A stretch of DNA of 64,000 nucleotides from Arthrobacter tumbae. GTDB lineage: Bacteria > Actinomycetota > Actinomycetes > Actinomycetales > Micrococcaceae. The notes below the pieces were generated by a model. The model saw only the letters and a program-made list of their open reading frames with translations. It was not told where the DNA came from and did not search any database. Positions 47,750-56,472 of the stretch are shown here, in pieces. How positions within the stretch are numbered: position 1 is the first letter of the stretch; each line of letters opens with the position of its first letter. The stretch is from NCBI RefSeq assembly GCF_016907495.1, contig NZ_JAFBCC010000001.1, positions 620,001 through 684,000 of the forward strand. The letters are read 5' to 3'. The position numbers and the translations under genes were made by a program.

Positions 47750-48487
47750 TTATTGCGCGAGGGTCATCGAGATCTGGTAGCGGTCGGAGCGGTAGGTGGA
47801 GATCGAATACTCGATCGGAGTGCCCGGTTCTTCCGGCCCGGTGAATGAGCGCCGATGGAAGAGGAGCACCGGAGCCCCCGGCAGGATATCGAGCAGCGGC
47901 GCAATCTCCGCTGACGCAGCACTTGCCTGGACGGTCTGTTCCACGCGCCGCACCGGATGCCCGGATGTCGACAGGACTCGGTAGAGGGAACCGGTCAGGT
48001 CTTCGGCAAGGAGATTGGGCAGCAGCGCCGTCGGGAGCCAGGACTCGTCAACGCTGACGGGTGCATTGTTGGCGAGCCTGAGGCGTCTCAGCCGGTATGC
48101 CGGTGCATCCTCGGTCAGGCGAAGGTGCGAGGCAGCGGCGTCCGGCGGTTCAGAGAGCTCGGCTGTGATCACGCGGGTGCTGGGTTGGAACCCGGCAGCG
48201 CGCATGTCGTCATTGAAGGAGGCCAGGTGCAGCACCGAACGGACCATGCCATGGGACACAAAGGTGCCCTTGCCATTTTCCCTTACCAGCTCGCCGTCCC
48301 GAACGAGGTCGGAAATGGCTCTGCGCACCGTGATGCGCGAAACCCCGAACATCTCCTCGAGCTGGCGTTCACCGGGCAGCGCTTCGCCCGGCTTCAATCC
48401 TTGCGCCAACTCCTGAAGCTGGCGCCGCAGCCGGAGATGTTTGAGCTCGCCTTTCTGGCCCTCCCCGTGGCTGTGTGTTTTCTCCAT
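47750..48487 (-). CDS. nagR: GntR/HutC-family regulator, DasR/NagR-like
   Basis: The 245 residues comprise a GntR winged helix (about 15-85; LPGERQLEEMFGVSRITVRRAISDLVRDG in part: VSRITVRRAISDLVRDGELV) and a UTRA effector domain (about 95-240) ending EYSISTYRSDRYQ, as in DasR/NagR. It is divergent from nagA-nagB, and ACTGGTTATAACCAGT, close to the DasR dre consensus, lies 21 bp before its start. It is therefore expected to repress amino-sugar genes and itself until glucosamine-6-phosphate or GlcNAc-6-phosphate binds the UTRA domain. The ligand is inferred from the family. Confidence 0.85.
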   Translation of the reverse strand: MEKTHSHGEGQKGELKHLRLRRQLQELAQGLKPGEALPGERQLEEMFGVSRITVRRAISDLVRDGELVRENGKGTFVSHGMVRSVLHLASFNDDMRAAGFQPSTRVITAELSEPPDAAASHLRLTEDAPAYRLRRLRLANNAPVSVDESWLPTALLPNLLAEDLTGSLYRVLSTSGHPVRRVEQTVQASAASAEIAPLLDILPGAPVLLFHRRSFTGPEEPGTPIEYSISTYRSDRYQISMTLAQ

Positions 48488-48507
48488 GTATCTGTAATAT
48501 CAGAACA

Positions 48508-48523
48508 ACTGGTTATAACCAGT
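48508..48523. promoter_or_regulatory. dre-like operator of the GntR regulator
   Basis: ACTGGTTATAACCAGT is a perfect 16-bp palindrome. Its half-sites ACTGGT and ACCAGT match the DasR responsive element consensus. It lies in the divergent nagR-nagA interval. Confidence 0.75.
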
Positions 48524-48601
48524 AGTCGCGCCGAGAGTCCGTCCCACTCCATCGGAATCACCGGCCAGCATGAGTTCGCCCCTGAGAACCTAAGGACCCG
48601 C

Positions 48602-48724
48602 ATGACGCCCAGTGGCAGGCAGCCCACCCAACGCCTTGAAATTTCGTGCAGCTTCGGCGACTCCGCCGGCGTCGATGTCACCGGAGCTGCGCAAAACTTC
48701 CACTCCCGGCCAGATGCCAGCTGA
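48602..48724 (+). CDS. Possible 40-residue leader ORF upstream of nagA
   Basis: An ATG at 48602 is preceded by AAGGA at a spacing of five, the best ribosome binding site in this interval. The frame runs 40 codons (starts MTPSGRQPTQRLEIS) and ends with TGA at 48722-48724, overlapping the probable nagA ATG at 48714. It could couple ribosomes to nagA or be chance. The product has no recognisable features. Confidence 0.35.
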   Translation: MTPSGRQPTQRLEISCSFGDSAGVDVTGAAQNFHSRPDAS

Positions 48725-49931
48725 CGCTGCGCCCGGCCAGGACCGGGTACTCCGCGGCCGGCTGGTGACCGGCCAGCCGGCCGCCAATATCATCGACGAC
48801 GGCGCCGTCTGGCTCGCAGGGGACCGCATCGAATGGTGCGGCCCGGCCTCGGCCCTTCCGTCCGGTGCCCCAGACCGCGTTGAACAGGTCCCGGTGATCC
48901 TGCCGGGACTCGTCGACCTCCATTGTCACGGCGGGGCAGGGCACACGTTCTCCGCCGATCCGAATGGAGCCAGGGCGATCGCGGCCCACCACGCGGCCAA
49001 CGGAACGACGTCGCTGCTCGCCTCGCTGGTCTCCGCACCAGCGAATGAGCTGCTGGCACAGATCGAGGCGCTGCGGGACCTGGTCGACGACGGAACGCTC
49101 GCCGGCCTGCACCTCGAAGGACCGTTCATCGCCGCCGACATGTGCGGGGCGCAGAATCCGGCGGCGATCATCGACGGCGATCCGGCCCTGCTTCGCCAGT
49201 GGCTGGAGGCCGGACGCGGGACCATACGGTCCCTCACACTGGCCCCCGAGACCGCTCACTTCGACGAGCTGGTAGCGCTCTGCCGGCAACACGGCGTCGT
49301 ACCGTCGGTCGGGCATACGGCAGCGACTGCGGCGCAGATGCGTGCGGCCCTTGAGCACAATCCGGGCGGGACGTGGTCGGCCACGCACCTGTTCAACCGC
49401 ATGCCTCCTCTGGACCATCGCCGCCCAGGACCGATCGCAGTGCTGCTCGAAACAGCCCGCCGCGCCCCGGACTCCATGGTCCTGGAACTGATTGCCGACG
49501 GCGCGCACCTGCACCCGGACACCGTCCGGATGGTCTTCGGCCTGGTCGGCGCGGACGGCATCGCTCTTATCACGGACGCCATGGCCGCCGCCGGCATGAG
49601 CGACGGTGACTACGCGCTCGGCACCCTGGACGTCGAGGTGCGCAATGGAACCGCGCGGCTCGCTTCCCCGGACGGGACCGCCGGCGCCATCGCCGGAGGC
49701 ACCAGCCGCCTGCTGGAGAACGTGCGGCGCTGCCGCGACTGGGGCATAAACCTCGCCGATGCTGTTGCGGCCGCATCCTCCACTCCGGCACGGCTCATCG
49801 GGAACGACGACGTCGGAATGCTCAGCCCCGGACGGCGGGCAGATGTGGTGGTCGCCTCGGACGAGCTCGAAGTACTGCAGGTGTACCGCTCAGGTGCCCT
49901 GCAACAGCCAGCACCAAAGGAAAGGTCTTAA
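48714..49931 (+). CDS. nagA: N-acetylglucosamine-6-phosphate deacetylase
   Basis: NagA removes the acetyl group of GlcNAc-6-phosphate to give glucosamine-6-phosphate. With ATG 48714 it has 405 residues. It has PGLVDLHCHGGAGHTF (metal-binding His70-x-His72), LHLEGPFIA (Glu), SVGHTAAT, SATHLFNRM and LITDAMAAAG, all family positions. The frame is open upstream to GTG 48612 but without a ribosome binding site. No good site precedes 48714 either, so translation may be coupled to the small leader frame that overlaps it. nagB follows after two bases. Confidence 0.92.
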   Translation: MPADAAPGQDRVLRGRLVTGQPAANIIDDGAVWLAGDRIEWCGPASALPSGAPDRVEQVPVILPGLVDLHCHGGAGHTFSADPNGARAIAAHHAANGTTSLLASLVSAPANELLAQIEALRDLVDDGTLAGLHLEGPFIAADMCGAQNPAAIIDGDPALLRQWLEAGRGTIRSLTLAPETAHFDELVALCRQHGVVPSVGHTAATAAQMRAALEHNPGGTWSATHLFNRMPPLDHRRPGPIAVLLETARRAPDSMVLELIADGAHLHPDTVRMVFGLVGADGIALITDAMAAAGMSDGDYALGTLDVEVRNGTARLASPDGTAGAIAGGTSRLLENVRRCRDWGINLADAVAAASSTPARLIGNDDVGMLSPGRRADVVVASDELEVLQVYRSGALQQPAPKERS

Positions 49932-49933
49932 CT

Positions 49934-50710
49934 GTGCAGGTCATCATCTGTGAGTCACCGGAGCAGGTCGGCTCGCGCGCCGCGGACATCATCGAGGCAC
50001 GCGTGCGGCAAGGGCCGGCAGTGCTGGGCCTTGCGACGGGCAGTTCGCCGGCGGGAACCTACCGCGAGCTGATCCGTCGCCATCGGGAAGAACAGCTGAG
50101 TTTCAGCGACGCCACAGCGTTCACGCTCGATGAGTACGCGGGGCTCCCGCTGGATCACGACCAGTCCTACCACTCAACCATTCGCCGCGAGTTCGTGGAT
50201 CACGTGGACCTCCCGCTATCCCGACTGCTGACACCTGCCGGGGACGCGGAAGACCTGCGGGCCGAAGCCGTCCGGTACGACGCGGCCATCCGCGAAGCCG
50301 GCGGCGTCGATGTCCAGATCCTCGGCATCGGTGCGAATGGGCACATCGGCTTCAATGAGCCGACGTCGTCCCTCAATTCCCGGACCAGGGTGAAGACCCT
50401 CGCCGGAGCCACCCGGTCTGACAACGCACGGTTCTTCCCCGGAGGTGAGGTTCCCCAGCTCTGCCTGACCCAGGGGCTTGGAACCATCCGCGAAGCCCAC
50501 CAGGCGGTGCTGGTGGCGCTCGGCGCTAATAAGGCCGGCGCCGTCCGGGCAATGGTTGAGGGGCCGGTGAGTGCGTTCTGCCCGGCGTCAGTCCTGCAGC
50601 TGCACCCGCGCGCCGTCGTCGTTCTGGATCCGGAGGCAGCCTCCCAGTTGCAGCTCATCGACTACTACCGCAGGGCCCAGGAACTGAACGACAAGCTGCT
50701 GGGCCGGTAG
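49934..50710 (+). CDS. nagB: Glucosamine-6-phosphate deaminase
   Basis: NagB converts glucosamine-6-phosphate to fructose-6-phosphate and ammonia. The 258 residues show ATGSSPAGTYRELI (phosphate loop), FTLDEYAGLPLDHDQSYH with catalytic Asp, GIGANGHIGFNEP with the active-site His, and a conserved C-terminal IDYYRRAQELNDKL. It starts at GTG, two bases after nagA, and both form the amino-sugar catabolic operon under the GntR regulator. The ammonia it releases links the pathway to nitrogen supply. Confidence 0.95.
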   Translation: MQVIICESPEQVGSRAADIIEARVRQGPAVLGLATGSSPAGTYRELIRRHREEQLSFSDATAFTLDEYAGLPLDHDQSYHSTIRREFVDHVDLPLSRLLTPAGDAEDLRAEAVRYDAAIREAGGVDVQILGIGANGHIGFNEPTSSLNSRTRVKTLAGATRSDNARFFPGGEVPQLCLTQGLGTIREAHQAVLVALGANKAGAVRAMVEGPVSAFCPASVLQLHPRAVVVLDPEAASQLQLIDYYRRAQELNDKLLGR

Positions 50711-50732
50711 CACTCGCCAAAAGTACAGAGGT

Positions 50733-52004
50733 TCAGGGCTCCGGATTCCGGGAATCGTACTGGCCGAAGCGCGGTTGGAGGCGGGCCAGCAGCAGGACCA
50801 GCAGGATGCACACGATCCCGCCCCACAGCGCCGTCCACCCCTCGCCGATCCACTCCGCGAACCCGCCGCCGACCAGCTCCCCCAGCCTTGGGCCGCCTGC
50901 CACGACGACGATGAACACTCCCTGCAAGCGTCCCCTCATGGCATCCGGAGTGGCTGACTGCAGGATGGTGCTGCGGAAGACGCCGCTGACCGAATCCGAA
51001 ACGCCCGCCAGCAGGAGGCAGACGGCGGCGGGAATGATCCACGGCGTCATCCCGCCGTCAGGTGAGCGTCCGGCGAGGATGACCACCAGCCCGAAGGCGC
51101 TGATCGACGCGCCCCAGCCGGCCACGGACCACTGGACCGCCCGCCCCTGCCGGTGAATATGCCCCAGCGGACCCGAAAACAGTCCCGAGAGGACCGCCCC
51201 GAACGCGCTTGCTCCCAGCAGGATGCCGACAGTGAGCTCGCCGCCGCCGATGAACACCGCACCCACCGCGGGCAGGAGAACGCGCGGCTGCGCCATGACC
51301 ATCGCGGCAAGGTCAATGAGGAAAGTCATCCGGATGTTGGGCCGCGTGCCGAGGTAGCGGAATCCTTCGATGACGGTGGCAAGGCCGGCGCGGCGCACCG
51401 GCCCTTCCGGCGGCATGGCGGGAAGGCGGAACAGCGCCCACAGCGCGGCGGTGAACGTAACGACGTCGATGGTGTAGGTCCAGCCGTAGCCCACCTGGGC
51501 GATGAGCACGCCCGCAAGCATGGGGCCGACAGTGAAGGCGAGCCCGAACGTGATCATGGAGAGCGCATTGGCGGCGGGCAGCAGCTCAGGGCGCACCAGT
51601 CGCGGGATGATGGCCGTTCGCGTGGGCTGGTTGATGCCTGCGAACCCGCTGTGCACAGCGATCAGGAGATACAGCAGCCAGATGTTGTTGGCACCGGTCC
51701 AGGCCTGCACTGCGATGCCGATGGTTGACGCCCACAGTCCCAGACCGGACAGCAGCGCCACCTTGCGGCGGTCATGCGCATCTGCGACGGCGCCGCCATA
51801 GAGGCCGGCGAAGATCAGCGGCACCAGTGCAAACAGCCCGATGAGGCCGACGTTCAGGCTGGACCCTGTGATGTCGTAGACCTGCAGGCTGACCGCGACG
51901 AGGGTGAGGTTGGTGCCGATCGCCGACAGCGCCGTGCCGAAGTACAGTCTGCGAAACGCCGGACTTTCCTTCAGCGGAGTGATATCTGCGAGGAGTCTGG
52001 GCAC
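50733..52004 (-). CDS. MFS transporter (EntS-like exporter)
   Basis: The 423-residue protein has about twelve helices in two halves. It shows an MFS loop 2-3 pattern GGAVADAHDRRKVALLSG and AINQPTRTAII-like segments (here GINQPTRTAIIPRLV) typical of the EntS/DHA3 branch. The substrate is unknown. EntS exports enterobactin, and relatives export drugs. It begins at GTG 52004, six bases after TAGACT, so it is probably leaderless. It is convergent with nagB, with 22 bp between them. Confidence 0.85.
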   Translation of the reverse strand: MPRLLADITPLKESPAFRRLYFGTALSAIGTNLTLVAVSLQVYDITGSSLNVGLIGLFALVPLIFAGLYGGAVADAHDRRKVALLSGLGLWASTIGIAVQAWTGANNIWLLYLLIAVHSGFAGINQPTRTAIIPRLVRPELLPAANALSMITFGLAFTVGPMLAGVLIAQVGYGWTYTIDVVTFTAALWALFRLPAMPPEGPVRRAGLATVIEGFRYLGTRPNIRMTFLIDLAAMVMAQPRVLLPAVGAVFIGGGELTVGILLGASAFGAVLSGLFSGPLGHIHRQGRAVQWSVAGWGASISAFGLVVILAGRSPDGGMTPWIIPAAVCLLLAGVSDSVSGVFRSTILQSATPDAMRGRLQGVFIVVVAGGPRLGELVGGGFAEWIGEGWTALWGGIVCILLVLLLARLQPRFGQYDSRNPEP

Positions 52005-52010
52005 CGGGCA

Positions 52011-52016
52011 AGTCTA
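52011..52016 (-). promoter_or_regulatory. -10 element of a leaderless promoter for the MFS gene
   Basis: TAGACT on the minus strand is followed by six bases and the GTG at 52004. Confidence 0.5.
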
Positions 52017-52154
52017 CCGGCGAAGCGGTTACCTCTGGCAACGACTCACACTGCCAGTTGCTTTTCATCAGCCTGCTGACTTTCCTTCCAGCGATGGCTA
52101 GGGTTGCTTTCACAGAGCCCTGCCTCACCGATCGCCAAGCGGAGGAAAATCGCC

Positions 52155-52895
52155 ATGCTCACCAGCGAGGTTGCTGAAGGAATCCACTGGCTCGAACACG
52201 CCCACGTGAACGTCTACTTCGTTGAGCAGGACGGTCGCGTCATGATTATCGACGCCGGCCTTCCCGGCATCTGGCCACGCATCCGCGCCGCGCTCCGCGA
52301 ACTTGGATTCGAGGATTCAGTGGTGGCCCTGGTTCTCACGCACGGGCACTTTGACCATGTGGGCGCGGCCGCCAGACTGCGCACTCATTACCGCCTGCCC
52401 ATTCTTGTCCACCCCGACGACGCCTACATTGCCGCGCACCCCTATCGCTACAAGCACGAGCTGAACCGGGTTGCGGTCGTACTTCGAAACCCTCGGAGCC
52501 TCCCGATTATCGGCCGGATGAAGATGGCTGGCGCGCTTACCGTCCGCGGTGTCACGGACACCCTGCCGCTTGTGCCCGGAATCGCAGGCAACCTTCCCGG
52601 CACCCCGGAGGTCATCCACGTTCCCGGCCATACCGCCGGCCACGTAGCCCTCCACTTCCCGGACAGGCAAACGCTGATCGTGGGCGACGCACTGGTCACC
52701 CTGAATCCCTATACCGGCACGAAGGGGCCACAGATCGTCTCGGGAGCCGCAACGGCCAACTCACCACAGGCGCTGGACTCCCTCGACCGGATAGCGGCGC
52801 TACCCGCCGACAAGGTGCTCACCGGTCACGGCGAGCCGTGGCTCTCAAGCCCGGCAGACGCCGTCGCGATCGCGAAGCTGAACGGACCGTCCTGA
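52155..52895 (+). CDS. MBL-fold metallo-hydrolase
   Basis: The 246 residues carry the metallo-beta-lactamase signature His63-Gly-His65-Phe-Asp67-His68 (LTHGHFDHVG), a second ligand group VPGHTAGHVALHF, GDALVT, and a last histidine in LTGHGEPW. This is the glyoxalase II-like branch, which hydrolyses thioesters, lactones or phosphate esters. The substrate cannot be read from sequence. ATG 52155 has GGAGG about nine bases upstream. It is convergent with the hydrolase pair that follows, with only four bases between stops. Confidence 0.88.
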   Translation: MLTSEVAEGIHWLEHAHVNVYFVEQDGRVMIIDAGLPGIWPRIRAALRELGFEDSVVALVLTHGHFDHVGAAARLRTHYRLPILVHPDDAYIAAHPYRYKHELNRVAVVLRNPRSLPIIGRMKMAGALTVRGVTDTLPLVPGIAGNLPGTPEVIHVPGHTAGHVALHFPDRQTLIVGDALVTLNPYTGTKGPQIVSGAATANSPQALDSLDRIAALPADKVLTGHGEPWLSSPADAVAIAKLNGPS

Positions 52896-52899
52896 CGGA

Positions 52900-53580
52900 T
52901 CAGTCCGGAGCGTGTTCGGCGATGGCGGTGTCGATCGCCTCCAGCAATCGCTCGTTTCCGAGGATCCGGAAGTGCCCCATCACATCCAACTGCACGTTGG
53001 TGGCACTGACCAGCTCGCTTCCACCCGGGATATGCGGGTCGAACGTCCCGTAGATCGAAGTGATGCGGGAGTTCACCGCAAGGTTGGCGTGCAGCGCATT
53101 CAGGGTCCGGTTCCGTGGTGAGAAGGCCCGCAGGCTCGGCAGCAGCGCAAACATGGCGTAGACCGAGCCTGAGAACGGAGAGTTCACTGCAATGAGCTGG
53201 CGGACACGCGGCGCGGAATCCGGAAGGGTCATGACGTACTTTCCGATCAGCCCACCCTTGCTGTGGGCTACGAGGACGACGTCGGTGAGGTCCCGTTCCC
53301 GGAGGTACTGCGCCACCAGCTCAGCCATCGCGGGAACGGTTCCACGGTTGTAGCCAAGCGCAGTGACAGCGTGCACCGGATGCCCCGCTTTGTGCAGGTG
53401 GGACGCCACCGGGTGCATGAACTGCCATGGCTCATAGATACCCGGCAGCAGAATCACGGGGGCCTTGTCCCCGGACAGCTGTCGGGCGGCATCTCCGCGG
53501 AAGAGAAAGCCCCGCGCCTGCCAGAAGCCCACGTAGGCATAGTCGAGGATCCACGCCCGGCCGCGCCTAAGCAGCTGCAT
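52900..53580 (-). CDS. Alpha/beta hydrolase, lipase-like
   Basis: The 226-residue protein has the nucleophile elbow in VVLVAHSKGGLIG (Ser), an oxyanion-side segment ILLPGIYEPWQFMHPVA, and a late TSIYGTFDPHIPGGS and VMGHFRILG that supply Asp and His. It resembles bacterial lipase/esterase proteins of the EstA/LipA-like type without a signal peptide. The substrate is unknown. Its start lies within the end of the preceding hydrolase gene, overlapping by 14 bases, so they are co-translated. Confidence 0.83.
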   Translation of the reverse strand: MQLLRRGRAWILDYAYVGFWQARGFLFRGDAARQLSGDKAPVILLPGIYEPWQFMHPVASHLHKAGHPVHAVTALGYNRGTVPAMAELVAQYLRERDLTDVVLVAHSKGGLIGKYVMTLPDSAPRVRQLIAVNSPFSGSVYAMFALLPSLRAFSPRNRTLNALHANLAVNSRITSIYGTFDPHIPGGSELVSATNVQLDVMGHFRILGNERLLEAIDTAIAEHAPD

Positions 53581-54322
53581 GCGGGTCTCGCGTCAGCATT
53601 CCGTGCGCGGTCTCCGCCGCATGGTGGTACATGAGAACGTGCGGGGCGCCCTCGACCTCGACGATCGCCGCGTGCCCGTTGGCCGAGGCGAGGCGACGCA
53701 GCCAGTCCACCGGAGCAATCGGGTCACGCCCTCCCCGCATGAGCACCACGGAACAGGTGACACCCGCTATTGCATCTTCGAGCCGATGATTCACCAGGGC
53801 CGGGAGCGTCCTGAGGTACGGCACGATGGAGCGCAGATAGTCAGTGAACACGACGAAGTTCACCACCGGCGATTCCCTCAGGGTGTCCTGCGCCAGGCGC
53901 AGCGCCTGCTTCCGAATGGAGCGCTCGTGGTCATTGGTGGTGGGACCGAGCAGCACGAGCCTGGATATCCGCTTGGGATCCCGCAGCGCCGTCTCGGTTG
54001 CCACCTGGCAGCCCATCGAGTGCCCAACAAGCACCACATCCCCGAGATCCAGACGCTGCAGAACCGTCAGCACAATCTCCCCCAGCTCAGGTACAGAAAG
54101 TGCCCGGCGCGGCCCCGGAGACGACCCGAACCCGGGAAGTTCCACCGCATAGACCGAAGTGTTCCGGGCGAGCTCCCGGGCAAGCGGCTCGAAGTAGCGT
54201 GCAGAGACTCCGATCCCATGAACAAGCACAACCGGCCGCCCCTCGGACCGAATCGACCGCACGGTAACCGTGCTGCAATCCACCCGCTCGAGGACTACGT
54301 CATCCCATGGCCCACGGCCCAT
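53567..54322 (-). CDS. Alpha/beta hydrolase
   Basis: The 251 residues form a classical alpha/beta hydrolase: VVLVHGIGVSARYFEPLA (oxyanion loop), VVLVGHSMGCQVATE (nucleophile Ser), GGRDPIAPVDW (Asp) and APHVLMYHHAAETA (His). The catalytic triad appears complete. It could be an esterase, lactonase or C-C bond hydrolase; no nearby pathway helps to choose. It overlaps the second hydrolase gene by 14 bases. The upstream interval towards the Fur-family gene is 93 bp and holds both divergent promoters and a Fur-type box. Confidence 0.85.
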   Translation of the reverse strand: MGRGPWDDVVLERVDCSTVTVRSIRSEGRPVVLVHGIGVSARYFEPLARELARNTSVYAVELPGFGSSPGPRRALSVPELGEIVLTVLQRLDLGDVVLVGHSMGCQVATETALRDPKRISRLVLLGPTTNDHERSIRKQALRLAQDTLRESPVVNFVVFTDYLRSIVPYLRTLPALVNHRLEDAIAGVTCSVVLMRGGRDPIAPVDWLRRLASANGHAAIVEVEGAPHVLMYHHAAETAHGMLTRDPHAAA

Positions 54323-54377
54323 TCTTCAACCCTTCATCGCCGGCATCCTCATCCAGCGTAGCCCGTTAGGTATGGCT

Positions 54378-54398
54378 TATTATGAATTGCTCAGAATA
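54378..54398. promoter_or_regulatory. Fur/PerR-type box upstream of the Fur-family gene
   Basis: TATTATGA-N5-TCAGAATA is a 21-bp inverted repeat ending 17 bp before the ATG of the Fur-family gene. Its AT-rich 8-5-8 layout fits an autoregulatory Fur-family operator. Confidence 0.65.
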
Positions 54399-54415
54399 GA
54401 TGTTTGACTGGTTTC

Positions 54416-54892
54416 ATGACCGAACATGCCGCCCCCGCGAACACTTGGGCTGTGTCCTTGCGTTCAGTGGGACGCCGGGTCACGAAGCAGCGCCTCGCAG
54501 TGCTCGCCGCCGTCGAACGGTCGCCGCATTCAACCGCCGACGACGTCGTTACTGCGGTTCGCGCCGAACTCGCCGATATCACAGTCCAGTCGGTCTATGT
54601 AGTGCTCTCCGACCTCACCGTCAGCGGACTGCTGCGCAGGATCGAAACCCCGAACTCGCCCGCGCGGTACGAGACCCGGGTCAACGACAACCACCACCAC
54701 GCCGTGTGCACAGGGTGCGGCCGGATCGAGGACGTGGACTGCGCCGTGGGACATGCGCCGTGCCTGACGCCCTCCTGGTCGCCCGGGTCCAGCCAGATGA
54801 CCATCCAGATCGCCGACGTCGTCTATCAGGGCCTGTGCACCGACTGCCGTCAGAATTCCCGAGAACTTCCCGAACAAGTAGAAAACCACTGA
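54416..54892 (+). CDS. Fur-family peroxide/metal regulator
   Basis: The 158 residues include a winged helix with [23 protein letters not shown] and [20 protein letters not shown], and a dimerisation domain with [20 protein letters not shown] and a second CTDC. The two CxxC pairs form the structural zinc site, and the His cluster is the regulatory metal site. Because it is co-transcribed with a catalase (14 bp gap), it is best read as a PerR/FurA/CatR-type sensor of peroxide. The metal is not known. ATG 54416 is preferred over TTG 54404. Confidence 0.88.
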   Translation: MTEHAAPANTWAVSLRSVGRRVTKQRLAVLAAVERSPHSTADDVVTAVRAELADITVQSVYVVLSDLTVSGLLRRIETPNSPARYETRVNDNHHHAVCTGCGRIEDVDCAVGHAPCLTPSWSPGSSQMTIQIADVVYQGLCTDCRQNSRELPEQVENH

Positions 54893-54906
54893 AAGAAGGA
54901 GAATCC

Positions 54907-56403
54907 ATGACTGCCAACTACAGCACCACCCAATCGGGTGCCCCCGTTGTCGACGACAGCAATTCCTCAGCATTGGGCCGCGACGGCGCCATCCCGCTGA
55001 CTGACCATTACCTGATCGAGAAGCTCGCCCAGTTCAACCGCGAGCGTGTGCCCGAGCGCGTTGTGCACGCCAAGGGCGGCGGCGCATTCGGCGTATTCGA
55101 GGCCACCGAGGACGTCAGCAAGTACACCAAGGCAGCGCTCTTCCAGCAGGGCGCACAGACCGAGACGCTGCTGCGCTTCTCCTCCGTGGCAGGCGAGCAG
55201 GGTTCCCCTGATACCTGGCGCGACCCCCGCGGTTTCGCCCTGAAGTTCTACACCTCCGAGGGCAACTACGACCTCGTGGGCAACAACACCCCTGTGTTCT
55301 TCATCCGCGACGGCATCAAGTTCCCCGACTTCATCCACTCGCAGAAGCGCCTCCCCGGCTCCAACCTGCGTGATGCGGACATGCAGTGGGACTTCTGGAC
55401 CCTCTCCCCCGAGTCCGCGCACCAGGTGACCTGGCTCATGGGCGACCGCGGCCTCCCGGCCTCGTGGCGCACCATGAACGGCTACGGCTCGCACACCTAC
55501 CAGTGGATCAACGAAGCCGGAGAAAAGTTCTGGGTCAAGTACCACTTCAAGTCTGCACAGGGCCACGAGGCACTGACCGGCGACGAAGCCGAGGCACTCG
55601 CCGGCTCGGACGCCGACCATCACATCCGCGACCTCTACGAGAACATCGAGCAGGGCAACTTCCCCAGCTGGGACCTCAAGGTCCAGGTGATGCCGTATGA
55701 GGATGCGAAGAACTACCGGTTCAACCCGTTCGATCTCACCAAGGTGTGGCCGCACTCGGACTACCCGCTGATTCCGGTGGGCAAGCTGACTCTGAACCGC
55801 AACCCGGAGAACTACTTCGCGCAGATCGAACAGGCAACCTTCGCGCCGTCGAACTTCGTACCGGGCATCGCCGCGTCGCCGGACCGCATGCTGCAGGCAC
55901 GCATCTTCTCCTACGCTGACGCACACCGCTACCGCGTGGGCACCAACCACGCGCAGCTGCCCGTCAACGCTCCCAAGAGCGAGGTGCGCAACTACTCCAA
56001 GGACGGCGGCTCACGCTTCTTCTTCAACTCGCCGCAGACTCCGGTCTACGCACCGAACTCCGTTGGCGGGCCTGCGGCAGATCCGTCACTGACCGGGCCT
56101 GAGGGCGGCTGGGAGAACGACGGCGCCCTGGTGCGTGCCGCGCACAGCCTCCACGCTGAGGACGACGACTTCGGCCAGGCAGGCACGCTGTACCGCGAGG
56201 TCTACGACGACGCCGAGAAGGCCCGCTTCCTGGAGACCATCACCGGTGCCGTGAGCGGAGTCACCATCGCCGACATCCGCGAGCGCGCCATCCAGTACTG
56301 GACCAACGTCGATGCCGATCTCGGTGCGAAGCTCCGCGCCAACCTCGGCAGCGCGACGGGTGCTGCACAGAACTCTGACGCCGAGGCCGCGACCAAGTTC
56401 TAG
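54907..56403 (+). CDS. katA: Catalase (monofunctional heme)
   Basis: This clade 3-type small-subunit catalase of 498 residues disproportionates hydrogen peroxide. The distal His is in [13 protein letters not shown], the distal Asn in [13 protein letters not shown], and the proximal heme-ligand Tyr in [17 protein letters not shown]. No C-terminal flavodoxin-like domain is present. AAAGAAGGAG precedes the ATG. The gene follows the Fur-family regulator directly, and a terminator ends the operon, so peroxide-dependent derepression of both genes is expected. Confidence 0.96.
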   Translation: MTANYSTTQSGAPVVDDSNSSALGRDGAIPLTDHYLIEKLAQFNRERVPERVVHAKGGGAFGVFEATEDVSKYTKAALFQQGAQTETLLRFSSVAGEQGSPDTWRDPRGFALKFYTSEGNYDLVGNNTPVFFIRDGIKFPDFIHSQKRLPGSNLRDADMQWDFWTLSPESAHQVTWLMGDRGLPASWRTMNGYGSHTYQWINEAGEKFWVKYHFKSAQGHEALTGDEAEALAGSDADHHIRDLYENIEQGNFPSWDLKVQVMPYEDAKNYRFNPFDLTKVWPHSDYPLIPVGKLTLNRNPENYFAQIEQATFAPSNFVPGIAASPDRMLQARIFSYADAHRYRVGTNHAQLPVNAPKSEVRNYSKDGGSRFFFNSPQTPVYAPNSVGGPAADPSLTGPEGGWENDGALVRAAHSLHAEDDDFGQAGTLYREVYDDAEKARFLETITGAVSGVTIADIRERAIQYWTNVDADLGAKLRANLGSATGAAQNSDAEAATKF

Positions 56404-56430
56404 GCATCAGCGCTGCACGACGCACATGGT

Positions 56431-56472
56431 GAAGGGCAGGTCCGAAAGGGCCTGCCCTTCGTCGTTCTTTAG
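56431..56472 (+). terminator. Terminator of the Fur-katA operon
   Basis: GAAGGGCAGG (56431-56440) pairs with CCTGCCCTTC (56451-56460) and is followed by GTCGTTCTTT. It lies about 30 bp after the katA stop. Confidence 0.85.

Noticed and set aside
54967..55950. A 327-codon minus-strand frame opposite katA
   Set aside because: Shadow of the catalase gene; residue composition is that of reversed codons.
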